The translations under genes were made by a program, and so were the position numbers. Shown one piece after another: positions 44,724-55,500 of a DNA stretch of 64,000 nt (position 1 is the stretch's first letter; the number at the start of each line of letters is the position of its first letter). Below the pieces are notes generated by a model. It was not told where the DNA came from and ran no database searches. It saw only the letters and a list, made by a program, of their open reading frames with translations. The DNA is from Ailanthus altissimus (taxonomy: Eukaryota; Streptophyta; Magnoliopsida; Sapindales; Simaroubaceae). The stretch is taken from the NCBI GenBank assembly GCA_946807835.1, contig OX327705.1:14848501-14912500 (forward strand), in the 5' to 3' direction.

Positions 44724-46210
44724 TGATAAGGGCAAATTTGTCGTATATTTTCTCATGTTTTTATTATTGATATTTTATGATTTTATGAGAATAAATGGCT
44801 ATTTATGTGCATTATTGTTATTTATAGGGACTTGAACGAAATTTAAAGAAAGAACGCAAAAGGAGCGAAAACAGGGACTAAAATGTAAAGATTTCAAATT
44901 ATGAGTCCAGCGCCCCCGCGCCACAAGGATTTTCGCCCCAGCTCTGAAATAGTGATCGAAATAAGGAAAACGACCTGATTAAGTCGCGTCTAGCGCCCCA
45001 GCGCCGAAGAGTCACCGCGCCAGCGACGCTATATCGCCCCAGCGCTATAAACATACCGCGCCAGCGGTGAAGCCGTTTTCATGCAGCGCCCCAGCGCCAA
45101 GATCCCACCGCTCCAGCGGTAAAGGCTTTTTCACGCGTCGCCCCAGCGACAGATGCATAGCGCGCCAGCGGTAGTGCGAGTCCTAGTCCGACGAGAATTG
45201 AGATTTTCAAGCTCATATCAATCCCTATATAAAGCCACTCGTTCCCAGCCTTCAAGGAGGAAGCCAAGACGACCCAAGAGTACCAAGAATACAGAGCACG
45301 AGTCTTGGAGAGCAATAGGAGCTTAATTGAAGCAACTTTAGAGAGAGATACAAGACGTTCTTCGGCATCAAGAGTTTCTAGGCAGCGCAATTAAGAGCAA
45401 TTCGACGTCTATATCGGTTTGCGGTTGATTGTATCATGTTTTATAATTATTTCTACTGCTGTTCTCTTGTAGCCATGAGCTAACTTGTTTTCTAGGGTTA
45501 ATATTTGAACTCAATATGTGTGCTTAATTGCCATATCTTTTTAGTATTTAATAAACTTAGTCATTTATTATTTAAATTACTTGTGTTTAATGCTTCAATA
45601 TATCTGGCCAATATATGGTGAATGAGTTGGTAATATTATTGATAAACTTGGAAGAGGAATCATAATATTTAGACCTAGGTAATTTGATGCATGATTGTAG
45701 AGTAACATTCAATGTTGCATATGCAAGTTTCAACTTAGGATAGGAATATACCTAATTGGCATGTATGATCAATAAGACCTAATCTTAATGAATCTTAATT
45801 TATTACAAGTACCATAGGAATATAGGTATTTGGTAAATTAAGGTATACTTGCATGACCTTGGAAGAGGCTTGTGAATACATTAGTGTCTTGATCAATAAT
45901 AAAGACTAAGTGAGTTAAATATTAGAGGATTAATCATTAGAAACATATTGAGGGATAATATTAATCCTAGGTTCTCTCTACGTTGCTATATCTTTAAATC
46001 TCATTGCATTGTGTTTTTGTTTTATATTTCTTACATTCATTCTTAGATTTTTATTTATCTGAATAATTATTAGGAAGATATAATTTTAGTAATTGGTTAA
46101 AAAGAAAACATTATCCCTGTGGGTTCGACATCCGACTAATTAGTCTCTTTATTACTTGCATACGATAGTGTATACTTGCACTTAATTTATGATATAAAAA
46201 TATCGCATCA
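44724..46210 (+). repeat. 3' LTR of the Gag-protease element
   Basis: Same length and, by eye, same sequence as the 5' LTR, including the GC array (44910-45171) and TATA box (45226-45233). Ends ATCGCATCA at 46210, followed by the ACTTC duplication. Confidence 0.95.
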
Positions 46211-46215
46211 ACTTC

Positions 46216-46668
46216 ATAACCAAATTGAGCAGGTCCCTTTAGGCTTGAAGGAAACACCATGCGCTTCAACACTCTGTCATAAGTATGCATGATCATCTTG
46301 GAGTTGAAGTGAAAAATATGGTCTTCAGAATCACTAGTTCCATCAAATAGATGAAAACTATGGATGATGTACTTTTTCGATTTTAGAGCGAGCTTAATGG
46401 CATTTGTGAAAGTATCATAATTCACCATTTTTTCCATCAAGGAGACATCATCCATGTTCTTCACATGGTTTTTCCTATCGTACATAATTTTTACCTCCCT
46501 TAAGATAGAAGCCTTCATGTCCTTTTTTTCTCTAAAAGTTGTAAGCTCTATACTAGGTTCCAAGTTAGTATGGGCGTTCAAAGCCATTCTCTTGGGAACC
46601 TTTTTTGAAGCTTGAGTCATGGTGGATGGAGTGTACAAATTGGTCAAGAGTTGAACCAAATATTCCAT
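46216..46668 (-). pseudogene. Tat-like gag N-terminal half, minus strand
   Basis: The minus frame starts at 46668 (MEYLVQLLTNLYTPSTM) and contains HLFDGTSDSEDHIFHFNSKM and FPSSLKGPAQFGYE, the first half of a Ty3 gag core. The frame runs into the inserted LTR at 46210; the gag continues at 38705. Up to the insertion it has no stop. A degenerate PBS lies about 275 bp upstream (46944-46962). Confidence 0.8.
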
Positions 46669-46943
46669 TTGGTTCCCATCATCTCCATCTCCTTATAAGA
46701 TCGTTATTTTATCGCGGAGCTCCAATTTTTCATTCTAATAACACTTGATCTTCTCCATTATTTTGGTAAAAAATGCAGCTACGCCAGAAGTGAGCTCATC
46801 GCCAAGGTTAGTGATTTTTTGGGTAAGGGATCCTTCGAACTAGTTTCCAAGATTTGTAAGGTTGCTCTATTATGGAATTATGATCGCCGGTCAAAGGATT
46901 CTAGTAGTTTGGTGTATAGATGAGAAAAACTTTGGTAGTAGTT

Positions 46944-46962
46944 GTTCCTACAAACGATGCCA
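46944..46962 (-). promoter_or_regulatory. Degenerate primer binding site of the Tat-like element
   Basis: Minus strand TGGCATCGTTTGTAGGAAC, close to the TGGCGCCGTCTGTGGGAA site used by Tat-lineage elements. It marks the 5' LTR edge of the minus-strand element at about 46963. Confidence 0.7.
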
Positions 46963-46972
46963 CTGATGTACT

Positions 46973-48419
46973 TGATAAGGGCAAATTTGTCATATATTTT
47001 CTCATGTTTTTACTATTGGTATTTTATGGTTTTATGAGAATAGATGGCTATTTATGTGCATTATTGTTATTTATAGGGACTTGAACGAAATTTAAAGAAA
47101 GAACGCAAAAGGAGCAAAAACATGGACTAAAATGTAAAGATTTCAAAGTATGTGTCCATCGCCCCAGCGCCACAAGGATTTTCGCCCCAGCGCTGAAATA
47201 GTGATCGAAATAAGAAAAACGACTTGCTTAAGTCGCGTATAGCGCCCCAGCGCCATAAATTCACCGCGCCAGCGGTGAAGCCGTTTTCATGCAGCGCCCC
47301 AGCGCCAAGATCCCACCGCTCCAGCGGTGAAGACTTTTTCACGCGTCGCCCCAGCGACAGATGCATAGCGCGCCAGCGGTAGTGCGAGTCCGAGTCCGAC
47401 GAGAATTGAGATTTTCAAGCTCAAATCAATCCCTATATAAAGCCACTCGTTCCCAACCTTCAAGAATCAATCCAAGACGACCCAAGAGTACCAAGAATAC
47501 AGAGCACGAGTCTTGGAGAGCAATAGGAGCTTAATTGAAGCATCTTTAGAGAGAGATACAAGACGTTCTTCGGCATCAAGAGTTTCTAGGCAGCGCAATT
47601 AAGAGCAATTCGACGTCTATATCGGTTTGCGATTGATTGTATCATGTTTTATAATTATTTCTACTGCTGTTCTCTTGTAGCCATGAGCTAATTTATTTTC
47701 TAGGGTTAATATTTGAACTCAATATGTGTGCTTAATTGCCATATCCTTTTAGTATTTAATAAACTTAGTCATTTATTATTTAAATTACTTGTGTTTAATG
47801 CTTCAATATATCTGGCCAATATATGGTGAATGAGTTGGTAATATTATTGATAAACTCGGAAGAGGAATCATAATATTTAGACCTAGGTAATTTGATGCAT
47901 GATTGTAGAGTAACATTCAATGTTGCATATGCAAGTTTCAACTTAGGATAGGAATATACCTAATTGGCATGTATGATCAATAAGACCTAATCTTAATGAA
48001 TCTTAATTTATTACAAGTACCATAGGAATATAGGTATTTGGTAAACTAAGGTATACTTGCATGACCTTGGAAGAGGCTTGTGAATACATTAGTGTCTTGA
48101 TCAATAATAAAGACTAAGTGAGTTAAATATTAGAGGATTAATCATTAGAAACATATTGAGGGATAATATTAATCCTAGGTTCTCTCTACGTTGCTATATC
48201 TTTAAATCTCATTGCATTGTGTTTTTGTGTTATATTTCTTACATTCATTCTTAGATTTTTATTTTTCTGAATAATTATTAGGAAGATATAATTTTAGTAA
48301 TTGGTTAAAAAGAAAGAATTATCCCTGTGGGTTCGACATCCGACTTATTTAGTCTCTTTATTACTTGCATACGATAGTGTATACTTGCACTTAATTTATG
48401 ATATAGAAATATCGCATCA
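46973..48419 (+). mobile_element. Solo LTR of the Gag-protease element family
   Basis: 1447 bp, TGATAAGGGC...CGCATCA, with perfect GTACT duplications at 46968-46972 and 48420-48424. It differs from the LTRs of the full element by scattered substitutions and by about 40 bp less in the hairpin array. The array here starts near 47159 and includes the 8-bp stem TTCACCGC-GCCA-GCGGTGAA (47260-47279). Confidence 0.95.
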
Positions 48420-48424
48420 GTACT

Positions 48425-49329
48425 CAGTTTGTGGGAACTCAAAAAATTACTTCGGTGCCCTTAGATCTTTGATATGTTTTCGAGAATGGCCTTTAAACAA
48501 TGTTTAGTTGGTTTTAAGAACTTCTCTCTCAAGAACGAGGTCATCTTCCTGCAAGAAAAGACACTCTGACACTCAAGTTAGTAACAGCAAAAAGAATTAG
48601 GTGCTGTGTGTGGGAGTGTTATCAATCAAGCTAGAAGTTTGTAAATTTCTGGAAGTTGGTGATCTTGGAAACTACTCAAAAACCATAAGAGTGCATGGAT
48701 TTTTTAGCTATGGTTTTCAATATATTTCTCAATGTGTTTTCAAATTTGTTTTTTGATAATTGTAAATATCATGATGTATGCTTTATATAGTGTATAGAGT
48801 TCAGTCTATTTCAGGATTAAAGTGACTTAATCCATTTTTCTATGAATTATCTTCTCCTTAAGAGAAATTAAATCATGATTTCTTTTTTAAGAAGTTAATT
48901 TCATTGTGAGACAGAATATGGACACAATCTCAGCTAAATACGTGATGAATCTTATGAAACATATGATATAATTTAATCTAAAATACAACAATCATAATCA
49001 AACAGAATAAACCTGATAAGAGAAATCAATAAGTGAAGAAGTGTTCAAACCTGACTCAAGTTCCCCATGTTTTTTGTTGGAAAACCCGAGGGAAACTTGA
49101 GTTTGAACAGAACTCTTTTATGTACTCAAATTTGGGCTCTTCTTGTTCAAAGGGAATTTTGGTAATTCGCGTCCTTGTTAGGCCTTTTCTTTGATTTGCA
49201 AATTCGTTGACTTTGTTAGTTCTTGTTGAGCCTATTGTCAGTTCTGGTCCTGGGCTTTTTAAATAAGTCCAATCTTTCTTATGAGTGATTCTTTAATTGG
49301 GCTTAATGCCAAGTTAGGCTTTATCGGTT
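48425..49329 (-). mobile_element. Remainder of the Tat-like 5' LTR, no gene
   Basis: Sequence to the right of the degenerate PBS and solo LTR, in the place where the 5' LTR of the minus-strand Tat-like element must lie. No outer edge found. No ORF of note. Confidence 0.4.
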
Positions 49330-49659
49330 ATAAGCCCAATATAGACGATCCCAATAAGACTTAAAAGTGGGAGCCGAATTTGTCCTCCAAATTCATCCTC
49401 TAAATAAATAACTCATTTCTTCAATATGTGATCTCTATAAACGAGCCATAAACATCGCCAAAAGAAGGAATGAGATTTAATATTACAAACGATTTCAATT
49501 GTTAATTTCATTTAAACATAATGAAAGATTTCTCGAAAGATTAGTTGATTCCTACTAAAACCTTTCTACCAATGAATAACAGGCAAGGTCTTTAAAGAAA
49601 ACTTGAATTTATCATTCAATTAAGTTGTATATCTTTGTTATTACACTTTAACAAAACGT
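49330..49659. repeat. Dispersed repeat X, copy 2
   Basis: Aligns with 16900-17215 in the same orientation, although the neighbouring gag sequences are in opposite orientations. So X is probably independent of those elements. It ends at TATTACACTTTA in both copies. Confidence 0.6.
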
Positions 49660-50733
49660 GTAAACAATGTCCAATTAGAATAAATGGAGAAGTATATACT
49701 CTACCATAAACTTTTATTACTAGTAGAACCAGTGGACATAAATTCCTTTTAGGTTTAAATTTTATTTTAGAAAATAATGGAAGTATTATGATCACTCCTT
49801 ATAGAAAAACCTATAAATATAGAATTTTTTGATTCATTATTAGGCAAAGACAATAAAATAGAGGAGGAATTAGAAACACTATATGGAGAAGAGATAGATC
49901 AATATTTAGATGAAATAATAAATTTAGAAAAAAAATATCAATTGTAAAATGTGAAAAATGGCCTAAAGAGATAAGACAAAAAAAATAGAATAATTAAAAA
50001 CTTTAGAAATAATATGCAATAATCCAATAAGAAAAGACAATAAAGAAGAATATAACACAAAATCATAAATCCTTATATAACAATAAAAACACAAGATTCA
50101 GTCTATAGCCTAAAAGATAGAAAAGAAATTGAAATGTATATAAATAAATTACTAAAACTAGAAGTAATTAAAAAAAGCACAAGCAGATATAGAAGTATAG
50201 CATTTATTGTTAATAACCATAGTGAACAAAAAAGAGGAAAAAGTAGAATGATTATAAATTATAAAAGATTGAATGATAATAACTTAGACATTAGTTATAA
50301 AATCCATAATAAAGACGAATTAATATAAATTGCACACAAAAAGCTTTATATTTTTCAATTTTTTATTGTAAAAGTAGTTTTCAGCAAATTCGGTTATATA
50401 AAGAATCTATTCTTTGGACGACTTTTAGTTGTTCAAAGAGACATTTTGAATAGTTAGTAATGCCTTTTGGATTAAAAAATGCTCTATAAGTATTTCATAC
50501 AAAATGGATACAAAACTAAAGCCATTTTTAAATTTTGTATAATATATATTAATAATGTTCCTGTATATAGTCAAAATAATTCATGCTTACAATGTATATT
50601 AATAAAATATTAAATTATTTTAAGCATAATAGAATAGTCATTTCTAAAGAGAGTATAATTATTTAAGAAAAAAATAGAATTTTTAGGATTAATAATAAAC
50701 AAAGGAAAGTAGAATTATAACCTTGTCTTCTAA
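49660..50733 (+). pseudogene. Integrated plant pararetrovirus remnant, protease-RT part
   Basis: Decayed Caulimoviridae-like polyprotein. A short protease-type end is at about 49740-49800, followed by an acidic linker. The reverse transcriptase start is open at 50134-50328 with KSTSRYRSIAFIVNNHS and the conserved RGK-RMIINYKR-N run. MPFGLKNA follows at 50460 in another frame. The active-site position (50545-50556) reads Tyr-Ile-Asn-Asn, so both catalytic Asp codons are changed. At least two frame changes and several stops are present. The sequence is cut at 50733 by the copia insertion and its next domain appears at 59804. The genus is not assigned. Confidence 0.8.
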
Positions 50734-50764
50734 TATTTTAGTTAGAAGACAAGGTTATAATTCT
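50711..50764. repeat. Perfect 23-bp inverted repeat at insertion junction
   Basis: Arm 1 is 50711-50733, the spacer is 50734-50741 (TATTTTAG) and arm 2 is 50742-50764. All 23 bases pair. Arm 1 continues the viral sequence; arm 2 abuts the truncated copia LTR. Confidence 0.97.
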
Positions 50765-52448
50765 TGGTCGGACCGCTGTGTGTCACTGGGTATAGTCTGA
50801 TGCTCATGGAGTCCGATGTACATAGATATGGGATCCATTAGCTCATATGAGTGGGTTATATATCCTAATGCTCCAAGATTGTATTTCAAAAAGTCTTGTG
50901 ACCACAAGCATAAACCTCAAAACATATATTCCGAAGGAATAAACAATATCACAAAAGTATTTGTGGATAATTTTTAAAGAAACAAAAATCTAGAGATAAG
51001 TTGATGGTTGAGCAAATAGAAATTTGATGGTGATGATCTATATCTCTGCTCTTCCAAGATATATATGACGGAGGGATCATACAAATATGCAATAACCTCA
51101 ACTTGCATGGTCTAACGCGCTGATTTATAATATCCGTAACATGTGTGTGGGGCATCGTTCACGGACGTATGAAGGAGCTCCATATGATAAATAAAGTGTG
51201 GACCTAAAGAGTCTCATAATATGAAGTGTACTCATTGCGCATTAGGGTAGCGGTCTAGATTGAATAAATCGATCCAATAAATTCTAGCAAAATAGAATAA
51301 TTGTTTCGGAATCCCTCGGGATGTGCATTTGTCAAGACTTAATTGTTAAGTATATCTTTTAAATTAATTAAGAAGAGTTGTTAATTAATAGGATATTGAC
51401 AAGTGGCATAATTTTGTCAATGATTTGATTTTACCTTAATTTTACCATTTAACTTTGGTAGTAAAAACTAGTAAGGTAAAAAGTAATTATTCATATTGTT
51501 TGAATAATTAAATTAGATATTATTATTATATTATGAGATAATATGATAATATATTAATCATGGCTATTGTATTTTTAATACAATGAAGGGCCTAGATATT
51601 GGCCATTTATTTACCTAATATAATTAAAGTAATTATATTTGTTAGGTAAAGATTTAATTAGGTGGACATTATTCTAGTGCTAGATTAATTAATCTTGAGT
51701 GGGAGATCAACAATAAAATTGGTGGAGCATTTATATTTGTTTAATCAAAGTGTCGAATAACAAAAATAATTTGACAAAATAATTGAATTCATTCATCCAA
51801 TTTGGAGAAAAAAATTCGGCCAAGGCATAGAGAGGTAAGGAAAAAAATTTGTTTTTGTTCTTTCAAGTGTTGGAAAACATGAAAAACCTCTCTTCTTCTT
51901 CTTCTTCTTCTCTTATAGATGGCTAAAAATGAATGAAAGAAAAATAGAGAAAAGATAATTATTTCAAACAAGAGTTGTTCAAAATAATTATGCTATGAAA
52001 ATTGTTTCTAAGAATTAATACTAAAGTTGTATGTAAAATATTTACCATCTCCATTTTAGAAACAAATTATTATATTCAAAGAGTTTAATACATGATGCTA
52101 GAAATTCAAAAAACAAAGCTACCATTCTAGTTCCATAATCCCACCAAACTGTTATGAACTAGAATTGTTCAACAATATACTTCAAGGTGAGCTCTTCATA
52201 TGGATTGTTGAAGGACTTGAAGAATTAATAAAGCTACCTTCATTAAGTAAGTGTTCTTTACATTTTGTTTTAAGTAATCCAATTGTTCATCATGTAAAAG
52301 TTGTTGTATAATAGTTATACTTGAACATATATGTGATATATGTGGTTAAATTTGTTAAATTGAGTGTATATGTTCACATGTTTCCGTTGCTTGTAGTAAT
52401 TTTTAAAATTATTTATACACTCGTATGTCACACACTTGATTTCCAACA
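50765..52448 (+). repeat. Family A 5' LTR, truncated
   Basis: Corresponds to 58126-59803 of the 3' LTR. Ends GATTTCCAACA. A (CTT)n-type run is at 51890-51912. ORFs within it on either strand are not genes. Confidence 0.9.
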
Positions 52449-52450
52449 AA

Positions 52451-52462
52451 TGGTATCAGAGC
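52451..52462 (+). promoter_or_regulatory. Primer binding site, initiator Met tRNA
   Basis: TGGTATCAGAGC, two bases after the LTR end, perfect match to the usual copia site. Confidence 0.93.
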
Positions 52463-52512
52463 ATGCTAAATTGAGTATGTGATAATTCTTGTTGTTCAAT
52501 ATATTTACATAG

Positions 52513-52800
52513 TGATGTTGTATATTTTTGAACAACTTAATAATGTTTAAATTTCAACATAGTGATGTTTGATGTTTAAGTATGATGATGAACAAATTGA
52601 TGATGTTTAAATTTCAACATGTGATGTTTGATATTTAAGTATGATATGAACAACTTGATGATGTTAAAATTTCAACATGTGATGTTTGATGTTTAAGCAT
52701 AGTATGAACAACTTAATGATGTTTAAATTTCAATATGGCGATGTTTGATGTTTAAGCATGATGATGAACATATTGTGATATTCTTGAACATGTTAGTGTT
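52513..52800 (+). repeat. Leader tandem repeat, about 59 bp, five copies
   Basis: TGATGTTTGATGTTTAAGCA followed by a TGATGAACAACTTGATGATG block and TTTAAATTTCAACATG recurs with starts near 52513, 52563, 52622, 52680 and 52740. It lies between the PBS and the decayed gag. Confidence 0.85.
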
Positions 52801-52939
52801 TAAAATTGAAGCATAATGATGTTTAGAAATGATACCCAAGAGAAAATAGTAAAATTTGGGGCGAAAAACAGTGTTCGATGGGTCGGATCACTGTTATGCG
52901 GTCAACACCACAGCTTCCAACTATGGGCGTTGCAGCACC

Positions 52940-53015
52940 TAGGTTCTAACCTTAGCGCCGTGGCTCTAACCTTAGCACTGTGGCGCTAAGGTCTTAGCAC
53001 CGCGGTGCCAAATTT
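52940..53015. repeat. GC-rich palindromes in the copia leader
   Basis: Three successive units of form CTTAGC(G/A)C(C/T)-N2-GGCGCTAAG. The best has 10-bp arms at 52970-52979 and 52982-52991 with eight pairs. They stand out in AT-rich DNA and resemble the units in the other copia LTRs (13013-13093, 15285-15410). Confidence 0.7.
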
Positions 53016-53332
53016 TGGGCACCCGTTACTGGAATAAAAAAAAAATGAGTACAAAATATTTTTAAGGAGCATTATATGGTATAATACTAGAACCTTCAAT
53101 TTTTAACGCTGATCATTCCAAACATGATACTTTTATTTGTAATTTTTGTAAGTAAATTATATTTAACACAATTATAATTATTATATTATTGTATTAAATT
53201 ACAAATCATTTGTATACGTTATTAACCACAATGGAAACTTTATTGGAGGGGGTTAATTATGCTTACATAAATAAATATTCTAAACATAAATAAATATTCT
53301 AATTATAAATTGATTTTATATAAGATGCAAAA

Positions 53333-53375
<43 letters not shown>

Positions 53376-54940
53376 TACTAATATATTTATTAATATAATA
53401 ATAATTAAAATTTTAAATCTCTCTTAATCAGAGTGAATAGTATGATATTATAAGATAATAATATATAATGATCCGCCTTGTCAATACAGTATTAGACAAG
53501 TCATTTCGATCACTCCTAAGATCGCTACAGTATGAGGGATTGGTCAGGGTGGTTCTGGCTATACCGGTTAAACATGAGATGAGGCAAATATATGCGAAAA
53601 TACTATCCTAAATCGCTACAGTGTGTAGGTAGTATCGGTAACATATATTTGATAATTGACAAGTTGATCTGAAATACAGTCATCCTAGATCGCTACAGTG
53701 TGCAGATAATGTGTATTTAGCATCATTAGTAAGAGTTGTATGAGATATAATTGACAAGAGTTGTCTACCTTTTGGGTTTACAAAAGCCTATATCGCTACA
53801 GTGTGCAGCTGGAGTAAAATGCCAATGGGATCCATTTTCTGTTGTACAATTTAAAATATTAAACAGTCATTTTTCATTTTGAGATATTTAAGGAATTATG
53901 TAAATCAGTGAGAGGGCGTCTTTAGATTAAAAAATGTATAAAAGTTATATTCATGATCTAAAGCGCTATTTATTAACGATTAGAAATGTTCCGGTATACA
54001 TCTTCAATTTATCTTATAGTGATAAGATAAATGACTTATAGAGATAAGATGATTATAAGCAACTTATTTGTGTACTTGATTAAGCTCATAATCTATGGGT
54101 ACCGATGAACATTAAGACTTGCTTATAAATCTAAGAATTATTCTAGATTAATAAAAATACTCAGAAATATAATAGATCAATAGATAATATAAAAGGTGTT
54201 TCTGATAATGTCTCTTGAGAAAAGACGGTAGAATATCAGAAAATGATTATGAATAATTTGAAAGTCAAATCATATATCCTGACCTATCTAATGATCTTTA
54301 GTAGAAGCATTTTTTCATGAGATGTACAAGTAGTCTAATGCTTCATCTTAAATTTATTTTATATATCTAAAACAAATATAGAGAATAATTCACAATGAAA
54401 AGTGTTTCCATTATTATAAGGTTTAAAATAGTAAGAGTTACTATTTAATAAAACTTTACTTTGAAAAGATAAAACTCTTATATACCTGTTTACCGAAAAT
54501 TAACATTTAATATGCAAGTGATGTGATGAAGTGTAGCGATATGAGATATTGTATGTCCTTCTCACATCTGCAAGATATTGTATAATTTAAGAAATACTAA
54601 AAAATAATGAAATGAAAGGTACGGCTACACGAAGGAAATGAAGATTACCTAGACATGGTAGCTATTAGGACTTTTAAGTCACTTCTCCATTCTAGTAAAA
54701 AGCTTTATGTTGTATTGTTGTTATTTTGTGCCAAGAATAATTAGGCAAAATATATCGCTCTCTATGTTAGACAGAGGGGGTTATCATACATACATTAAGA
54801 ATAGTTCTTCATGTTATATGATAACGATAATATTTTGCTAACTGAATGTCAGTTAATTAAATAGCCATTATATATGACATACAACAACAAATGCATGAAA
54901 ATGTCTAGGTGAACAAAATATATAGTAGTTCAAAAACTTT
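53016..54940 (+). pseudogene. Family A copia gag-protease region, decayed
   Basis: No open frame. Contains an (ATT)n microsatellite (53333-53375) and four copies of ATCGCTACAGTGTGCAG (53521, 53612, 53689, 53792). Placed as gag-protease by position between leader and integrase only. Confidence 0.4.
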
Positions 54941-55500
54941 GAATAATGACGAATTATGGCATAAGTTATTAAGTCAAGTAACCATAAGATGACTATCCCG
55001 TCTCGTTAAGGATGGTCAAATCATTCATCTGACCGTAGAACTTTATCCAGTTTATAAATCTTGTATTCAAGGGAAGTTGACTAAATTCTTTTGTTGGTGT
55101 TAGAGACCGAGCCATTGATTCAATAGAACTAATACATATTGATATATATATGATCTAATGAATTATACTGCCACTGGTAAATTTTAATACTTCGATGTCT
55201 TTATCGTAATTTTTCACGATACGGACATGTGTTTCTAGAAAAATATAGGTCGATAATTTTTTGAAGTGTTCAAAGAATTTTGACTAGAAGTAAATGAAAT
55301 AAACCTATATGTATGTTAAACACCTTTGATTAGATTGAGGCTGTTTATACATAAGCAGTAAATTCACAAATTATTTAAAGGAAATGAAATTATAGCTCAA
55401 TATAGTTCTCCAGATACTCCTTAACATAAATATGTTTTGAAGTGGAGAAATCGAACTTTATTAGATATGGTCCGATCAATATTAAACTTTACCAATCTTC
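54941..55500 (+). pseudogene. Copia integrase remnant
   Basis: LWHKLLSQVTIR (near 54953), the gag-pre-integrase histidine segment, opens it. At 55443 WRNRTLLDMVRSIL gives the end of the copia integrase core. Stops and frame changes lie in between. Confidence 0.75.

Larger units (their letters stand above)
38706..46210 (+). mobile_element. Young Gag-protease-only Ty3/gypsy element
   Basis: Complete 7505-bp insertion: LTRs 38706-40192 and 44724-46210 (each 1487 bp), tRNA-Asp PBS, one 859-codon Gag-protease ORF and 1.8 kb of non-coding DNA before the 3' LTR. Target duplications ACTTC lie at 38701-38705 and 46211-46215. The two LTRs appear identical by eye and stay in register with a constant 6018-bp offset, so the insertion is recent. 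Reverse transcriptase, RNase H and integrase are absent; it must use enzymes from another element. A solo LTR of the same family lies at 46973-48419. Confidence 0.95.
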
